A stretch of 64,000 nucleotides of DNA from Haematobia irritans (lineage: Eukaryota > Arthropoda > Insecta > Diptera > Muscidae): the NCBI RefSeq assembly GCF_050003625.1, contig NC_134400.1, positions 58,904,066 through 58,968,065 on the forward strand. The letters run 5' to 3'. The position numbers and the translations under genes are program-made. Below are positions 55,856 to 64,000 of this stretch, piece by piece (position 1 is the first letter of the stretch; every line of letters starts with the position of its first letter). The notes below the pieces were generated by a model. That model worked only from the letters and a program-made list of their open reading frames with translations. It did not search any database and was not told the origin of the DNA.

Positions 55856-55910
55856 ATGCTGTTGTAAATTCGGCCAGGCCGAATGTTTATGTGATCCATC
55901 TTGGATCAAT
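55856..55910 (-). mobile_element. mini-me family A terminal fragment
   Basis: ACAAGTATATATGCTG followed by TTCGGCCAGGCCGAA is the hairpin end of family A in reverse orientation, diverged. Confidence 0.55.
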
Positions 55911-56450
55911 TAAAATAGTTTACTTCAAACTCCTCTCGTTACTTGTAATTGTTTGAAGGTACTTTGTCAAGAAGATAGCTTCAAGTGCTACAGGTCAAGA
56001 AATTTAAAGTTTCTATATTTGGAGGCTTCAGCAGATTCTGGATTTATAGGAATCATTTTAGTATGCATTTTAAACGAGTCTTAAATTCCTAAGCGTTCAA
56101 GTGAATCCGATGAAATATTGTTATCATATGATTTCATATTTAATACTGTAAATTTTTACTCCCATTTCTCGAATAAGCACAAGAAATAGATCTGGAACAT
56201 TTGTTCTAATTTGGAAGATAAGTGCTCCTTCTATAGTCTCAAGAACTTAAATCGATAGACCGATATATCAAACACTGATATAAACCAAATTTGAATTATC
56301 TCTTTATGGATCTCAATTATTTCCATGTCAAATTTATCCATAAAAAAACATCGTTGCAAAAAGTAGTATTCTAAAGAATATCAATTTTTACAACAGTGTT
56401 ATTAGGTCTGTTGGCGTACTTTTTGTGTAAAAATTTGTAAGAGAGAGTAA

Positions 56451-56596
56451 AGGTTGAGTTACATATCATGCGTTAATCCGTGCGTTGATGGAAGGGTTGA
56501 TATTTTTCAGTTTGAAGCACAATAATGTTGCTTTCAAAGAGAAATTTCAACTCTTCAATCAACGGACGCATTAACGCATAGTATGTAACTCAACCT
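56451..56596. mobile_element. Tourist/Harbinger-like MITE, 146 bp
   Basis: Ends AGGTTGAGTTACATA and complement, extending through CATGCGTTAAT on both arms. The TAA duplications are at 56448-56450 and 56597-56599. Almost the whole element folds back on itself. Confidence 0.85.
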
Positions 56597-56856
56597 TAAC
56601 AGCCAATTCCTGATATCCGAAACGAATGCTTTCGTTCGACTAGTGTGTTCAAAACCTATGAATTTATAAAGGAAAATCCGCTGTTTTTGGCATTTCATGA
56701 GAAAATGGCTGTGATATTATGTTTTGATTGTTGGTTACATATTTTGATTTTGGTTATATACGAAGCTCATGTACTGTAATGTTTGCCCTTTCACATTTGT
56801 TTCTTTTATATGTTTCCCAAAAATATTTTTCATGTTTAATTGTTCACTCAAATTAG

Positions 56857-59800
56857 GTATCAAAATCCACCAGGCTAAGTACAATATTGAAGTCTTTTGA
56901 GGAGTTTTGTAAAAGAAATAACTTTGAATGCTTATATGACGAACTTAAGCATCACATGTCCTCCAGCCATAAAGTTTCAAATTTTGACAAACAACAGATG
57001 AAATCAAAAGTTATATCGAATACACAGCAATCATTTTCCAAACATGGTATCATCAAACAATTTCAAATTTCACAAACTGATTCAATCACACATCCAATTC
57101 AAGATTTTAGAACAATTAGCCCAAAAAGCCCTTCAAATCCAATTGTATTCGATACAGAATATTCCGTTTCGGCTGCATCCAATGATTCAAAAATAATAAA
57201 TAGAACTTTATATTCAAACCAAAAATTGCAAAATTATTCGAAATTCGAGGCAAGAAAAACCCTTTTTAATGAAATCATCCATTCAACTCCAAATATTTCT
57301 AAATTAATTAATCAAGACCAAGATTTTAAAATACCAGCAAAACCAATATATAATGTATCCAATATAGACCTCAAGACGTCGCATTGCAGTAAAAAATCAT
57401 TCCCTTATAACAGTGAAACAAGTTTGGAGCCTAAAAGCGTTGAATATGCAAATAAAGAATCTATCATAGCGATAACAGAGGACAGTTCAATATTATCAGA
57501 ATATGAAATTTTGAGACGTAGACACAAGATAGAACACCATCCAAACACAACTTTTAGAATTTTAGCTAAACCTGCGCAAAATAAATGTTTAAAAAAAGGT
57601 GCGAAAGGAGTCTACAAGTTCATGATTGGTAGTTTTAACTTTGAATCTGGCGACATGGACTTTCTAAATCATCGATTTGGAAAAGTTTTAAATCAAGACT
57701 CAATAAAGTTTTGGGAGGATATTATTCGGCAGACTTATTATGAACGAATAAATAATGTGTGCCCAATAAATTTTAGTAACCACCGAATGGCTGTAAGATC
57801 GTTGTTTTTTACATTATATGCACAATGTGCATATCAGAAAAAAGGTTGCCGAAGATATAAATTTATTTTGGATTTAAACAAAACACCTTTTGTTGTAGCT
57901 GTATTTACGGACACAAAAATTATATGTCATCCAAAAAGCTGCAGGGCAATGCAACAATCTCGTGCAATACGTCGAAAAATTGCAAAACAACAGCTTAAAA
58001 CACAACTAGCAACAAATTACAGAAATAAAAAATTAATTGATCTACCCAAACCATTACAAAAAGTTGGAAATATGTGTGACTTAGTAACCGAATCTGTTGC
58101 ACGAAAGATCAGATCTGAAGGACTTCGGCGATTTGACCGCGATGAAGATCCCCTAATTGATGTCATCAAAATGCAAAAAGATGAAAAATATTCCTCATTT
58201 ATAAGAAGAGTGTCTTCACCCATGGAAATATACTTATTTTCCATAGACCAATTAAAGCTTCTTGAGAGAGACAATAAAATATTGCTTAAAAAGAGCCGTT
58301 GTTCTCTTTTCTTTGATTCGACTGGTGGAATAATTGCAAAGTTTGACAAATCGTCAAAAAGGGTTTTCACATACTCAATTGTTTTGCACGTTAGTGATGA
58401 CGACAAAAAAGGAATAGTGGTACCGATTGCTGAAGCCCTTTTGTGTCGACACTATGAAAAAGACATCTCCCATTTCCTCTGGGAGCTTAACATATTTTGT
58501 GAGGAGAATAAAATTAAATGGCCATTAGCATCTAGAATTGTGACAGATTGGAGTTGGGCTCTCATAAACGCTTGCATATGTCGTTTTAATAAGGACATTA
58601 ATAGTTTTGCAGATTATCTCGACAAATGTTATACCCTACTTTCGAAAAGAAATAAACGGTTGACATTTGTCATTGTGCAGTTGTGCTATTGTCATTTTAT
58701 AAAAATTGTTCGGAAAGACATAGAAAAGCATGCAGTGGATGAATTTCAAGAAAATTTTTTCAAAATCATTTACATAAAGGCTATCCATATTGGACAACTG
58801 ACAGATATGTGGTCTTGGTTTAGAATGGCATGCACAATTTTATTGTCACGAAATGAAACGCCATTGTGCATTTCCGCGAAAACCCATATACGAAATTTAA
58901 AATCACCGGAAATTGATTTTCCTGAACCATCTCCTGTTACCAAGCATGAAAGCGACTTTAATGAAAGAGAACCAAATTTTAAAAAAAGTTTATTTTACAA
59001 AGAGGCACTCAAAATACTCCTGGAGGTACAAAAAGAAATTTTGAGCCAACCAAAGAGCAAAATTAAGAATAAATTATTTAATGAAAAGTTTTTGATGTTT
59101 TCTTTAAACAAATATATGCCGTACGTTCCATTGTGGTCCAATGTAATGGGAGTATATGTAGATAAAAAAAAATCTACCATTTCAAATAGCCCTGTGGAAG
59201 GATATTTTTCTATTACGAAAAATAAAACCATGGAAGAAAAGAGATATGTCAGACCCAGTGAATATATTCGGCAATCCAAATTATACGTAAATGCAAAAAT
59301 TAAAGATTTGGAAATAAAATATAACTTGTCAGAAAATTGTCAAAAATCTCCAAAAAAGAGGAGCACCTTTTTAGAAGAGACTTGGAAACGTACACCAAAG
59401 AAACAAAAAAGAAAATTAAATGTTAAAATAACTCAAGGAAAAAAACTTTTAAAAAGTCTCCTTTCACCAGAAAAAAAAGAAACATATAGCACAAAAAATA
59501 TGCCAAATGATGTAAAAAAGAAAAGATTTTTGATTGGAGGCTATTTGCACATATTCGATGAGAGTTCAAACAACATAGATCCGTTTCAAGTACATTATTT
59601 ATATCTCCACGAATACGAGTCACTCAATCGAAATCAATGGATATATGATACAATTTTGGAAATTTACATACACATATTGATGTGTGAAAATAACATTAAA
59701 AATTCAAAGGTATTTACATGCCAACAAGGAAACCTTATTTTTTATGGTGATAAAATAGACGACGTTATAAAATACCTCAAATGCAATGTAATTGTAATAC

Positions 59801-60275
59801 CCGTTGTCCATAGAGGTCACTTCGTGTTTTCTCTAATTGATGTGACGGACAAAAAATACGTTTGCATTGATCCTAAAGGAGTTTCCAGAAATACTAATGT
59901 CATGCACGCAAAATTGTCAGAAATATTGAACACAGATCCGAAAACATCAAATCTTTGGAAAAATGAAATTATAGCACATGATATCCAAGATGACAACTAT
60001 AATTGCGGTATATATTGTTGTATGATGGTAGAAGCAATTTTCAAAAAGAAATCCTTAAAGAATTTGCCAAATCCTGACCTATATAGGGAAACAATGAAAG
60101 AAAAATTTCTTGTATACAATAAAGACATGGCTAATGAATGCATCCATTGCGAAGATGTTCGCGATTTGCCGACATCAAAATGTACAATTTGTAACAGAAT
60201 AATTGATAGCGGATGTTTGATGCAACATTATAACATACAGCAATGCGACGATTCTTTCCAGTGTTACCTTTGCAG
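56857..60275 (+). CDS. DDE transposase fused to Ulp1-type protease and Cys/His finger (main exon)
   Basis: The frame is open from GTA at 56857, right after an acceptor. The first ATG in frame is at 56956; the 56887 codon is TTG (taken here as residue 1). Residues 1-240 are basic and Ser/Asn-rich with no domain. C314-x6-C-x26-H348-x3-C352 resembles the WRKY/GCM1-type DNA-binding fingers of MULE-like transposases. The RNase H-like core has Asp477 (FFDSTGG), Asp554 (TDWSWALINA), a CYCH motif at 600-603 and Glu771 (NSPVEGYFSITK), as in KDZ/Mutator-like DDE transposases. Residues 910-1050 form a Ulp1/SENP fold: NQWIYDTILEIY, His978 (GHFVFSLID), Asp995, Gln1034 and Cys1040 (QDDNYNCG), the full catalytic set. 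Cys/His pairs at 1085-1129 suggest a RING or PHD-like finger. Not one stop interrupts ~1,140 codons, unlike all neighbouring elements. No inverted ends were found, so it may be a domesticated host gene or an old autonomous transposon. Confidence 0.85.
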
Positions 60276-60433
60276 GTATAAGCCGTAAGTTTCTTAGTAT
60301 ACAATATTTCTATATTGTTTACTTATCATTGCCAAAAAGATTTTCAAGATTCAAAAATATTTATTAACAAGGTATATGTTTAATATGTAACTGTGATAGT
60401 TTTACTTTACCGCCTATATTTTCTTTTTTATAG
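60276..60433 (+). other. Candidate 158-bp intron
   Basis: Donor CAG/GTATAAG at 60275/60276 and acceptor TTTCTTTTTTATAG ending at 60433, with a strong pyrimidine tract. If unspliced, translation ends three codons later at TAA (60286-60288). Confidence 0.55.
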
Positions 60434-60542
60434 TTTCAACCAAGCCATACTAAACAGGATTAGTATTAGGATTGAATCATGCAACATATTTGAGACCAAA
60501 ATCTCATGCAAGTTACTAGACCCTGCAAACATTGATGTTTAG
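60434..60542 (+). CDS. Exon d, C-terminal exon of the transposase-Ulp1 gene (candidate)
   Basis: Joining 60275 to 60434 keeps the frame (AG+T gives Ser) and adds 36 codons beginning FNQAILNRISIRIE, with two Cys, to a TAG at 60540. It follows directly on the last C-x2-C of the finger. The region is open and coding-like. Confidence 0.5.
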
Positions 60543-62166
60543 AAAAATTCCATTCCATTGATGTTTAGAAAAAGTCCATGGTCAGTTTTATCATAATAAT
60601 ATTTTAAAATGTAAATTGCTATTTTTGTGTGAAATCCTATATTAAAATAACGCGACTTGTACTAACTTATTACCATCTGTTATTACATAATCAATATTTG
60701 TTGTAATATTTTAAGTTTTTCAGATGGCCAATGTGTACTATGCGACCGCTTTGGACATACTGTAACGGTTAAACTGTCGTGGATATATAACTTTTATTCG
60801 GATCAGCCGCAATTATATGTTTCCTGTTCCAAAATTGCAGAAATTTCCTGTTTAATAGCAGTTTTTTATGTGTGTACTACGTCAGCATTTCACAACTGAA
60901 AATCAAAAAATAATGTCAATTTTCTATTCTATTTTACTAAAAAAAATTAGTATGTTTAAAAAGATATGTTATGAAATCCATGGAAACCTCATGATATTCC
61001 TTGTAAAACACGACATTAGAAACAGGCTTCAGCAAACAGAATTTTATTGTTAAGTCAAAAAGTTATTGTTAATGTTGTAAAACGGGCCAAACATTTTTTT
61101 CTAAAAAATCTGCAAAAAGTTATTGTTAATGTGGCGAAATGGGTCAAACATTTTTTATTTTAAACAATTTTTTATATGGTTTTTAAACTCGATGTAAATA
61201 ATTGACTGAAATGACCATAGCTTTACCAAAATTCAGTATTTATTGATTACATTTAATGTAATATTAATGGAAATAGTCATGCTTCAAAAGCTATTTATAT
61301 CAATACTTTTTAAGTTTATAGTTTTCTAATTTGTTTTTATCAATACTTTGTAAGTTTATAGTATACCTAACAAAATGTTATTGTTAAGTCAAAAAGTTAT
61401 TGTTAATGCGGTAAACAAATTCTAAAAAATATTTTTATATGGTTTTTAATACCGATGTAAATAATTGACTAAAATGACCATAGCTTTACCAAAATTCAGT
61501 TTTTATTGATTACATTTAATGTAATATTAATGTAAATAGTGATGCTTCCAAAGCTATTTATAAATGCATAATCACTATCGTCGCAACCGATTTTTGTTTT
61601 TATCAATACTTTTTATGTTTATAGTTTTCTAATTTTACTATGTCTAAGATTACCATCAAGGCCTTGATTACTAAATTTAAAGTTGGTTGCCAAATTCGAA
61701 TGTAGCAATAAATAACAAACTAATAGTGGAAAAAATGATGTTTATATCACTCTTTTGCCAAATCTTTTGAAATTTGGAAAAGAATGATCAAATCAATGTG
61801 TTCTTTTCAAAAAATTATTCATGAAAATTGATGATGAAAAGATTTCTTTAACATGAACACCATACCTAGCTAAATGATCAAAATTATTTTTTTATTTTGT
61901 AAATCGTTTTTATTGCAGTTAATATTAAGATAGTAATTACGTAAAATCGTATTTTAAAGAGAGAAAACTTTTGATTTAATTTTTTGCACCACTGATTCCC
62001 TATTCACATCTAGATTTGCAAAATGTATGTTTTCATTATCTTTTGTTTTCTATTTTCACACGAGCCTTTCTTATATTTAATAAAAAACTGTATTCATATG
62101 CAATACTCAAATAATAAATGCTTTGTAATATTTCATACAATCAAAACAATTTAATTTGAAATATAA
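60543..62166. other. AT-rich spacer with tandem duplication
   Basis: Outside the duplication listed next, no gene, inverted end or repeat family is recognised. This region was specifically checked by eye for a right-hand inverted end matching the left of the big gene, without success. Confidence 0.4.
61044..61635. repeat. 335-bp tandem duplication
   Basis: Units begin TTATTGTTAAGTCAAAAAG at 61044 and 61379. They share ATGACCATAGCTTTACC, TGATTACATTTAATG and GTTTATAGTTTTCTAATTT. The second unit is shorter and carries small indels. Confidence 0.75.
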
Positions 62167-62565
62167 ACAAGTATATACGGCCGTAAGTTCGGCCAGGCCG
62201 AATCTTATGTACCCACCACCATGGATTGCATACAAAATTCAACTAAAGACTGCCAACAAAATCGAAGGTATAAATTTAGTACATATACTTTAACTGGATC
62301 GGATGAAATTTCCCCTCCAAAAGGCTCCGGAGGTCAAATCTGGAAATCGCTTCATATGGGAGCTATATATAATTATGGTCCGATACGGACCAATTTTTGC
62401 ACGACTGTTTGAGGCCATAGACTAACACCACGTACCAAATTTCAATCCGATCGGATGAAATTTGCCCCTCCTAGAGGCTCCAGAATTCAAATCTGGGGAT
62501 CGGTTTATATGGGGGCTATATATAATTATGGACCAATTTTTGCACGATTGTTAGAGGCCATAGAC

Positions 62566-62918
62566 AGGGAGCCACCGTGGTGCAATGGTTAGCATGTCCG
62601 CCTTGCATACACAGGGTCGTGGGTTCAAATCCTGTTTCGACCAAAACACCAAAAAAGTTTTCCAGCGGTGGATTATCCCCTCTCAGTAAAGCTGGTGACA
62701 TTCCTGAGTTTCATAGCTTCTCTAAGTGGTTTCACTGCAATGTGGAACGCCGTTCGGACTCGGCTATAAAAGGGAGGTCCCTTATCACTGAGCTTAACAT
62801 AGAATCGGACAGCACTCAGTGATAAGACAGAAGTTCACGACTGTGGTATCACAATGGACTGAATAGTCTAAGTGAGCCTGAAATATCGGGCTGCCACTAT
62901 ACCTAACCTAACCTAACC
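62566..62918 (+). mobile_element. tRNA-headed SINE with 14-bp target duplication
   Basis: The head has an A-box-like region (GTGGTGCAATGGTTAGCATG) and B-box GGGTTCAAATCC. The body is unique, and the tail is a short run of ACCTA repeats. Flanking direct repeats TAGAGGCCATAGAC lie at 62552-62565 and 62919-62932. SINEs are Pol III-transcribed and mobilised by LINE machinery. An ACCTA-type tail is typical of several fly SINEs. Full-length and little worn, so probably young. Confidence 0.93.
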
Positions 62919-63210
62919 TAGAGGCCATAGACTAACGTACCAAATTTCAAGCGGATCGGATGAAATTTGCCGCTCCTAGAGGCTCCGGAAGTCAAATTTG
63001 GGGGTCCGTTTATATGGGGGCTATACCTAAAAGTGGTCCGATATGGCCCATTTGCAATACCATCCGACCTACATCAATAACAACAAATTGTGCCATGTTT
63101 CAAGTCGATAGCTTGTTTCGTTCGGAAGTAAGCGGGATTTCAACAGACGGACGGACGGACGGACATCGCTAGATCGACTCAGAATTTCACCACGACCCAG
63201 AATATATATA

Positions 63211-63840
63211 CCATGGCAGAATTAGGAAGGTACTTTCAAGCTAATCACCTACAATTTTTTCATTGGAGCAGAACTTAGATTGGGTTTTATGGGTTTGTCA
63301 TCTCCCCCTACCAAATACCATGCAGTATTTCTTCAAACTATGATTATATATCATTGAATTAAATATTGTGGTTCTTCTCATCTACAAGAATTCATTTTTT
63401 CTTTTTTTGATGTATCTTCACAATGGGCGCACATTGTAGCTTTTTCCCCTTACGAAAATGTTGCTAGCTACGCCAATGTTTAATTAACAATTGTGACAAA
63501 TAAATATAAAAATTCAAAATAAAATTATTTTATACCAAAAATTTTGAAATTTTCAATTTGCTTTTAATTTATGACTGAAAAGTATCGAAATAAATTGCAC
63601 TCATAATTTATGGTAAGAATTACTTTAATTATTCTTGCGAACCGTAACACATTTCCTCATATTTCGAAGCATACATCGATACATTTCCAGATTTTCTCTA
63701 TTCCAAATTTCCCACTTGTTGAACATATTTTTCAACTAGTGGGAAATTTAATTCAATTTGACTGACAATTAAAGTTTCAATAAGGCGAATGACATTTTTG
63801 TTTTTGTAATACTAAAACTACCTTGCTAAATCTATTTTGA
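63211..63840. mobile_element. Non-autonomous TIR element (~630 bp) with internal hairpin
   Basis: The left end CATGGCAGAATTAGGAAGG resembles the inverted right end CAAAATAGATTTAGCAAGG. TATATA flanks both sides (63205-63210 and 63841-63846), although the target itself is a TA run. A 19-bp inverted repeat (63705-63723 with 63731-63749, one mismatch) lies near the right end. It is non-coding. Confidence 0.6.
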
Positions 63841-63937
63841 TATATACTTTATGGGGTCTGAGACCAATATATCGATGTGTTACAAACGGAATGACAAAGT
63901 TAATATACCCCCCATCCTATGGTGGTGGGTATAAAAA

Positions 63938-64000
63938 TACAGTGCCTATTGAAAAAAACTTTTAAATCGAAAATTATAGGTGTTTAATTGTATTGTAAAT
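63938..64000. other. Window edge
   Basis: AT-rich, nothing recognised. Confidence 0.3.

Larger units (their letters stand above)
54859..56856 (+). other. Candidate ~2-kb intron with transposon fragments
   Basis: Bounded by donor GTTAGT and acceptor TTCACTCAAATTAG. It contains a mini-me B fragment, a mini-me A terminus and a Tourist-type MITE, all listed separately. The remainder is AT-rich with no reading frame of note. Confidence 0.45.
62167..63937 (-). mobile_element. mini-me/DINE-1-like element, family A, copy 5, twice interrupted
   Basis: Hairpin end ACAAGTATATACGGCCGTAAG at the left. The body units run to 63210 and the GGACGGACGGAC tract lies near 63147. It resumes at 63841 with TATATACTTTATGGGG and the CCATCCTATGGTGG end. 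A SINE and a TIR element are inserted. Confidence 0.72.

Noticed and set aside
56887..56889. Translation start of the large protein at 56887
   Set aside because: The codon is TTG, the frame continues upstream to 56857, and a 3' splice site precedes it.
58017..59623. Minus-strand frames of 66-129 codons inside the large gene
   Set aside because: They are shadows of the plus-strand coding exon.
56451..60542. The MITE at 56451 as a left inverted end of the big transposase gene
   Set aside because: The MITE is complete by itself with its own TAA duplications, and no matching inverted end was found right of 60542.
1..64000. Endogenous virus or LTR retrotransposon
   Set aside because: No long terminal repeats, gag/pol integrase signatures or viral capsid-like frames were recognised; the reverse transcriptases present are of non-LTR type.

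Overview
This window looks like the genome of a higher fly (Diptera, probably a calyptrate or muscid-like species). The base composition is very AT-rich. It is packed with nested transposable elements of insect type: rosa/mariner, hAT, non-LTR retrotransposons, a tRNA-headed SINE ending in repeats of ACCTA, and DINE-1/mini-me-like elements with (GTCC)n microsatellites. The pseudogenes resemble fly genes. The species call is inference. No prokaryotic gene organisation, rRNA gene, CRISPR array or intact virus was seen.

Layout. 1-4.8 kb is a four-level nest: an interspersed element (family G) holds a CAC/GTG-ended element and a hAT element, and the hAT holds a deleted rosa/mariner copy. 4.9-13 kb holds a CACTG repeat, a mini-me-like element, an element with two divergent tRNA-like sequences, and a second hAT that contains another mini-me-like element. 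14-18.1 kb holds a second mini-me-like family, interrupted by a third element of the tRNA-like family and a second deleted rosa/mariner copy. 18.6-19.5 kb is a cathepsin F-like pseudogene lacking its catalytic Cys. 19.7-27.2 kb is more of the same element families. 28-32.5 kb holds a MITE with perfect 37-bp inverted ends and the scattered exons of an unrecognised gene. 33-41.5 kb holds element G, a jockey/CR1-type LINE split by another tRNA-like-bearing element, and mini-me-like elements. 41.5-43.8 kb is a second, truncated LINE. 44.0-48.4 kb is a satellite of about 14.5 units of ~303 bp with a 1,212-bp higher-order repeat. 49.2-49.7 kb is a decayed HP1-like chromodomain gene. 51.3-54.4 kb holds two hAT MITEs with 8-bp duplications plus Harbinger-like MITEs.

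The standout is 54.36-60.54 kb. One uninterrupted exon of about 3.4 kb encodes a WRKY/GCM1-like zinc-binding region, a DDE transposase core, a Ulp1-type cysteine protease and a C-terminal Cys/His cluster. Splice-site reading adds two upstream exons and one downstream exon whose phases all agree, giving a gene of about 1,300 codons. Its large intron carries old transposon fragments. It could be a domesticated transposase-protease, or a surviving copy of an autonomous KDZ/MULE-like transposon.

A recurring theme is the set of non-autonomous families whose ends read CAC...GTG, flanked by a duplicated dinucleotide (usually TA, sometimes CA/TG). Several empty sites inside this window confirm the duplications. 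One subset carries a head-to-head pair of tRNA-like sequences. No transposase that obviously mobilises them is present.

All calls rest on reading the sequence and the translations. No database search was possible.
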